Assembly (NCBI GenBank): GCA_964563435.1
Contig: CAZLXI010000013.1
Coordinates: forward strand, 1-64,000
Length of the DNA: 64,000 bases
From: Leadbetterella sp964563435
Lineage (GTDB): Bacteria; Bacteroidota; Bacteroidia; Cytophagales; Spirosomataceae
Direction of reading: 5' to 3'
Shown here: positions 60,184-64,000 of the stretch, piece after piece
Layout of the letters: the number at the start of each line of letters is the position of its first letter
Position numbering within the stretch: the stretch's first letter is position 1
Program-made: the position numbers and the translations under genes
The notes under the pieces: generated by a model
Seen by the model: only the letters and a program-made list of their open reading frames with translations
Database searches by the model: none
What the model was told of the DNA's origin: nothing

Positions 60184-60291
60184 ATTTTATGTAATTATCT
60201 GAAAGAAAGCACCCTGCTTAAAATGTATGAATTAACTTTTTCAAGAAAGCAATTTTTTTTCGTTAATGCGTTTTTAGATTAAAGTTTTTTT

Positions 60292-60299
60292 TACTTTTG
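60292..60299 (+). promoter_or_regulatory. -7 element before the DUF2795 gene
   Basis: TACTTTTG, 46 bases before the ATG at 60345. The upstream -33 partner is only TTT-like. The region between cutC and this gene is a T-rich promoter zone. Confidence 0.4.
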
Positions 60300-60344
60300 C
60301 AGCCGATTTCAAAATGAATTGTTTAACTTAAACTCAATGGGAAT

Positions 60345-60566
60345 ATGTATTGGACGTTAGAACTTGTTTCCTACTTAGAAGACGCCCCATGGCCAGCAAC
60401 TAAAGATGAACTAATTGATTTCTCGATCAGGTCAGGGGCTCCTAATGAAGTCATAGAAAATTTATCCGAATTAGAAGATGACGGGCAACCGTACGAAAAT
60501 ATAGAAGAGATCTGGCCGGATTATCCTACCAAAGAAGATTTCTTCTTTAATGAGGATGAATATTAA
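60345..60566 (+). CDS. DUF2795 small acidic protein
   Basis: A 73-residue, very acidic protein starting MYWTLELVSYLEDAPWPATK and ending in DYPTKEDFFFNEDEY. This sequence type is highly conserved across Bacteroidota as a DUF2795 protein of unknown function. It has its own -7 box and a strong terminator, so it is likely an abundant single-gene transcript. Confidence 0.9.
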   Translation: MYWTLELVSYLEDAPWPATKDELIDFSIRSGAPNEVIENLSELEDDGQPYENIEEIWPDYPTKEDFFFNEDEY

Positions 60567-60577
60567 GCTGACAAGAT

Positions 60578-60602
60578 TGCACCCCGAAAGAGGTGCATTT
60601 TT
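60578..60602 (+). terminator. Rho-independent terminator after the DUF2795 gene
   Basis: TGCACC-CCGAAAGA-GGTGCA followed by TTTTT, 11 bases after the stop codon. Confidence 0.9.
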
Positions 60603-60678
60603 GTTACACACCTGTTAAAAACATGAAGAAGTTAAGAAATTTAAGGCTTTTTCAGATTTGTCAAAACTTAACTCCTTC

Positions 60679-61578
60679 ATGTTAAATATTAATATGAAAA
60701 AATTTGAATCGGAAGAGCTCCGCGAAGACGGAAAGAAGAAGTTTAGCATAAAAAAAGCGAAAACCAAGATCAAGGATTTTTACGACTCGGAGGAAGAATA
60801 CCTCGAAATGCTGGCGGAACTCCAGGATGACCTTGACGACCTCCAAACCAAGCTCTACGCCAATTCAAAGTATGGTGTACTGGTGATCTTCCAGGCCATG
60901 GACGCCGCCGGAAAAGACGGCACCATGAAGGCGGTCTTTAAAAACGTAAATCCACTGGGCATGAAGTTCTATTCGTTCAAAAGGCCTACCAATAAAGAGT
61001 TGAACCACGATTACCTCTGGCGCTGCTTCAAGCAATTGCCGGAGCGGGGCTCCCTCCAGGTATTCAACCGCTCTTATTACGAAGAAGTGCTGGTGGTGAA
61101 AGTTCACCCGGAGATTCTGCACACCCAGCAGCGGATTCCCGATGAGCTGATCACGGAAGCTGTGTGGAATGATCGCTACGAAGACATCAGAAATTTTGAA
61201 AAATACCTTAGCCGTAACGGCACAAAAGTGATCAAGTTCTTCCTGAATGTATCCAAAGAGGAGCAGTCGGAAAGGCTGATCGAACGGATAGAGGATATCT
61301 CCAAAAACTGGAAATTTGAGGAGGGTGATATCAAAGAGCGGGGCTTCTGGGATGACTACATGAATGCCTACGAAGACATGATCAATGAGACCGCTACAAA
61401 GCGAAACCCCTGGTATGTTATTCCGGCAGACGACAAAAAGAACATGCGTCTTATGGTGGCGAAGATCATGGTGGAAAACCTGAAAGGCCTTAACCTGGAA
61501 TATCCTTCCTCATCGGAAGAAAGACGGGCCCAGCTGGAAGGAATGATCGGGACCATCCACGAACAAAATAAAAAATAG
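60679..61578 (+). CDS. ppk2: Polyphosphate kinase 2 family protein
   Basis: About 299 residues from ATG 60679; ATG 60694 (MKKFESEELREDGKKKF) is an equally good start. P-loop kinase with Walker A AMDAAGKDG, FNRSYYEEVLVVKVHPEIL and a lid region SERLIERIEDISKNWKFEEGD, as in PPK2. It transfers phosphate between polyphosphate and nucleotides (AMP, ADP or GDP, class not fixed by eye), helping energy and nucleotide balance under stress. Confidence 0.93.
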   Translation: MLNINMKKFESEELREDGKKKFSIKKAKTKIKDFYDSEEEYLEMLAELQDDLDDLQTKLYANSKYGVLVIFQAMDAAGKDGTMKAVFKNVNPLGMKFYSFKRPTNKELNHDYLWRCFKQLPERGSLQVFNRSYYEEVLVVKVHPEILHTQQRIPDELITEAVWNDRYEDIRNFEKYLSRNGTKVIKFFLNVSKEEQSERLIERIEDISKNWKFEEGDIKERGFWDDYMNAYEDMINETATKRNPWYVIPADDKKNMRLMVAKIMVENLKGLNLEYPSSSEERRAQLEGMIGTIHEQNKK

Positions 61579-61608
61579 ACTTTTTAAAAATATTTTCTCT
61601 CTTTTTCT

Positions 61609-61616
61609 TAGCTTTG
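61609..61616 (+). promoter_or_regulatory. -7 element before the AlbA_2 gene
   Basis: TAGCTTTG, 17 bases before the ATG at 61633, with a TTT stretch about 20 bases upstream (61581-61585). Confidence 0.4.
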
Positions 61617-61632
61617 AACAAACAGTTTCGAG

Positions 61633-62292
61633 ATGATAACTCACAAAAGTTTAGAGTTAAGAGACTTAAAACGACTGGTCAGGGGAGGAGAAAGCAGCCA
61701 ACTGGAATTTAAGCTGAAAACCACCCATCCTGAAAAGATCATGCGGGAGGTAGTGGCCTTTGCCAATACCTCGGGGGGAACGCTTCTCATTGGCGTGGCA
61801 GACAATGGCGACCTTCCCGGACTGAAGTTCCCCGACGAAGACACTTTTGTAATGGAAAAGGGCTTTGCCCGTTATATATCCCCCCGTGTTTACTACACCA
61901 AAGAAGAAGTGATGCTGGAAAACGGCCGCCCCGTGCTGGCCTATCATATCAAAAAAAGCGTCGATACCCTGGTCTATTTCAATCCTACCGGTAAAGAAGA
62001 AGACCGAAAGGTCTACGTCAGAAATGCCGACCGCTCCATCCAGGCCAGCCGCGAAGTACGGGAAATTCTGAAAGAGCAGCTGAAGGAAAAGAATTACAGG
62101 TTTCAGTATGGGCAGAAGGAGGATATACTCATCAAGTACCTGGATCAAAACCAGACCATCACCTTAAGCGAATTCGCCAGAGTAGCGGGAATCTCCCTTA
62201 AGCAGGCCTCGAAAACACTGATTTTACTGGTGCTGGCCCGTGTTTTAAGGGTCTTCGCCAATGAGATGGAGGATAAGTATTTGCTGGCGTGA
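61633..62292 (+). CDS. AlbA_2 (Schlafen-like) domain protein with winged-helix end
   Basis: A 219-residue cytosolic protein. Residues about 10-130 are an AlbA_2 domain: GGESSQLEFKLKTTHPEKIMREVVAFANTSGG, with the acidic and Lys motif (ESSQLEFK) and GGTLLIGVADNG. The end (ITLSEFARVAGISLKQASKTLILLVLARVL) looks like a winged helix. AlbA_2 proteins bind or cut RNA or bind DNA, and many act as regulators. The exact role is unknown. Convergent with the kinase at the right edge. Confidence 0.85.
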   Translation: MITHKSLELRDLKRLVRGGESSQLEFKLKTTHPEKIMREVVAFANTSGGTLLIGVADNGDLPGLKFPDEDTFVMEKGFARYISPRVYYTKEEVMLENGRPVLAYHIKKSVDTLVYFNPTGKEEDRKVYVRNADRSIQASREVREILKEQLKEKNYRFQYGQKEDILIKYLDQNQTITLSEFARVAGISLKQASKTLILLVLARVLRVFANEMEDKYLLA

Positions 62293-62328
62293 AGTCATTT
62301 TCTTCCATTACTGCTCTCCCTAACTGTC

Positions 62329-64000
62329 TCACGCCAAAGGAACCTCCACAATAACCGTAGTACCCCTGTTGGGGTTGGAATCGAAATTCACTCTTCCCTG
62401 TAAAAAGTCAACTCTTGAAATGATATTCTTCAATCCAATACCCTTAAAACTAGCCATTTGTGATGTATCAAAACCTTTTCCATCGTCCTCAATTATCATG
62501 ATTAATTCGTATGCATGACGAACCAACTGAATCTGTACACTGACGGCTTCCGAGTGTTTTATAACGTTGCCAATCAATTCCTGAAGAACCCTGTACAACA
62601 CCGTTTCGGTTAACTGCGGCAGACGCCCATCAAGGTTTGCTACATCGAGAGATACTTTTACTTTCCCGGTGAGGCTCAGCCTGTTCACAAACTCCCGTAC
62701 TGCGGACACGAGGCCATGCATTAAGAGGGCATTGGGCATCAAATCATGAGAAACCGCACGGATTTCGTTTGCTGCGTCGTCTATCATGGTGTTTGCGTTT
62801 TTAAATAAAGATTCCTGTTCGATAGAGTTGAATTGGGTTTGGTTCATGGCGGTTTCGAGTTGAATTTTGGCTAATGAGAGCATAGGGCCTACCCCATCGT
62901 GTAATTCTTTTGCCAGTCTTATGCGTTCGGTTTCTTCGGCCTCCACGATAGCTGAGGTTTTCTCGGTTTGGAGCTTGAGCTTTTCGGCGGCAAACTGAGC
63001 TTTTTGTTTGGCCTGGCGGTGGATGTAAAATAACAAAATTACCAACAAAGTAATCAATGCTGCTCCAATTACCCCTAAAATCCAATTCCTCTGATTTGCT
63101 ATTTGAAGTTTTTGCGCCAAAATCACTTTTTCCTTTTTCTCGGTCTGATACTTGATTTCTGCATCAGCAACTGAATTCATAACTGCTTTTGACCTTGTGC
63201 TGCCTTTAATGCTTTCTACCTCAAATTCGGCAGAAAAAGCTTTCGGGAAATCATGGATTGCGAAATAATAATTAGAAAAATCGTTGGTAACTGCAGCTAA
63301 GGCATCTTTATCATTTGTCTCCTTTGCAATTTTTAAGCCTTCATCAAAATATCTTTTTGCATCATCGAATCTTTTCTCGGTTAATACAACTTTGCCAAGA
63401 TTGAAACAAATATATTGGGTGAATAGCTTATAGTTTACTTTTTGAGCTATTTCATATGCTTCCAGCAAAAGAACCTTCGCCTCTCTAAACCTTAAGTTTT
63501 TAATTAATCCATTGGCTGTGGTGTTCAATGCTCCCGAAAGCTGTGACGAGTCTTTGAGCTGCCTATAAGACAAAATCAAATCCTTTTGTAGTTTATATGC
63601 CTTGGGGTGATCCTTAAAATGGTCGATATAAACCTTTGCCAGCATCCATCTGTTTAGATTTAAAATGTACTCAAAGTTGTTCTTTCTGCACACCTCCATA
63701 CTCGCTTCATAATTTTTTACCGCTCCTTCAAAATCATTCAGGTTTTGCCTGACTTCACCAAGCCTCAGGTTTATTCTTGCTATTTGATTCTGGTTTTTAG
63801 TTTCTTCGGCTAATCTCAAAGCCTTTATGCCATGCTGATAAGCTTTGTCGTATTGGGCTGAATATGAATAATTAAATAAATATTGCAGTTGGTATTCTGC
63901 CAGATAACAAATACAATCCGACTGATTGCCTGCATATTTTATGGTTGAATCCAGGATCTCAATAGCATTTGAATAATTGCCCAATACATTATGAACTTTT
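62329..64000 (-). CDS. TPR sensor histidine kinase, HisKA_3 type (5' partial)
   Basis: The frame stays open to the right edge (residues KVHNVLGNYSNAIEIL before the cut), so the N-terminus is missing. Tetratricopeptide repeats span about the first 290 residues (GALNTTANGLIKNLRFREAKVLLLEAYEIA). One membrane helix follows (WILGVIGAALITLLVILLFYI), a coiled coil, a HisKA_3 dimerisation domain with the phospho-His in AKELHDGVGPMLSLAK, and a HATPase end (LQELIGNVIKHSEAV, DDGKGFD, GIGLKNI). This type pairs with NarL/LuxR-like regulators, probably encoded outside the window. Confidence 0.9.
   Translation of the reverse strand, partial: KVHNVLGNYSNAIEILDSTIKYAGNQSDCICYLAEYQLQYLFNYSYSAQYDKAYQHGIKALRLAEETKNQNQIARINLRLGEVRQNLNDFEGAVKNYEASMEVCRKNNFEYILNLNRWMLAKVYIDHFKDHPKAYKLQKDLILSYRQLKDSSQLSGALNTTANGLIKNLRFREAKVLLLEAYEIAQKVNYKLFTQYICFNLGKVVLTEKRFDDAKRYFDEGLKIAKETNDKDALAAVTNDFSNYYFAIHDFPKAFSAEFEVESIKGSTRSKAVMNSVADAEIKYQTEKKEKVILAQKLQIANQRNWILGVIGAALITLLVILLFYIHRQAKQKAQFAAEKLKLQTEKTSAIVEAEETERIRLAKELHDGVGPMLSLAKIQLETAMNQTQFNSIEQESLFKNANTMIDDAANEIRAVSHDLMPNALLMHGLVSAVREFVNRLSLTGKVKVSLDVANLDGRLPQLTETVLYRVLQELIGNVIKHSEAVSVQIQLVRHAYELIMIIEDDGKGFDTSQMASFKGIGLKNIISRVDFLQGRVNFDSNPNRGTTVIVEVPLA

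Overview
The window reads as chromosomal DNA of an aerobic or microaerobic member of the Bacteroidota, most likely in the Cytophagales/Sphingobacteriales range. The signs are a fused CcoN-CcoO oxidase subunit, the type IX secretion protein PorT next to a menaquinone methyltransferase, TonB receptors with carboxypeptidase-like N-terminal domains, a DUF4249 lipoprotein, a DUF2795 protein, and promoters of the Bacteroidota form (TTG or TTTG, about 20 bases, TAnnTTTG). I cannot name a genus. No rRNA, tRNA, CRISPR array or transposase gene was seen.

Layout. 1-10.7 kb is a cbb3 oxidase locus: ccoNO (5' end off the window), ccoQ, ccoP, ccoG, ccoH and a SafE-like membrane protein. A convergent PAS histidine kinase and a receiver-Crp/Fnr fusion follow, then ccoI and ccoS. 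FNR-like 14-bp palindromes lie in front of the kinase, in front of ccoI, and in front of hemA 16 kb away, which suggests one oxygen/redox regulon for oxidase and heme. 11-12.4 kb holds an AhpC/AhpD peroxidase pair.

12.4-23 kb is an accessory, partly AT-rich island. It contains an AAA_14/DUF4143-type ATPase behind a perfect 38-bp palindrome, a leftward run of about nine closely packed genes, and a higBA toxin-antitoxin pair. The run encodes an AAA+ ATPase, a 52-residue membrane peptide, a nuclease joining a Cas4-like PD-(D/E)XK domain to a DEDDy exonuclease domain, three small related proteins, two adjacent uracil-DNA-glycosylase-fold proteins and a zinc-ribbon/winged-helix protein. This is my best candidate for an undescribed system, plausibly genome defence against modified DNA.

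23-46.6 kb is mostly metabolism and envelope: hemA, an outer-membrane receptor, a fatty-acid hydroxylase-type membrane protein, NamZ muramidase, an A-type Fe-S carrier, an OmpA/PD40 protein, hemE, an aldo-keto reductase homologue that has lost all four catalytic residues and is coupled to a methionine aminotransferase, a NeuD-type acyltransferase, an arabinan-degrading GH51-GH43 operon, an M20 deacetylase, ComB, and a DUF4249/TonB-receptor pair. 46.7-64 kb holds uvrA, a secreted phytase-like protein, an HdrB-like Fe-S protein, a two-component pair, a TRIC-type channel, the pyrD-menG-porT operon, cutC, DUF2795, PPK2, an AlbA_2 protein and a histidine kinase cut by the right edge.

Between genes the window is rich in long hairpin-forming repeats. 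One family occurs four times (about 5.3, 27.4, 32.9 and 59.3 kb). It keeps a core sequence, but its outer stem differs at every locus and stays self-complementary, and its apical hairpin is exchanged between two unrelated sequences. In three copies the outer stem starts at a gene's stop codon.
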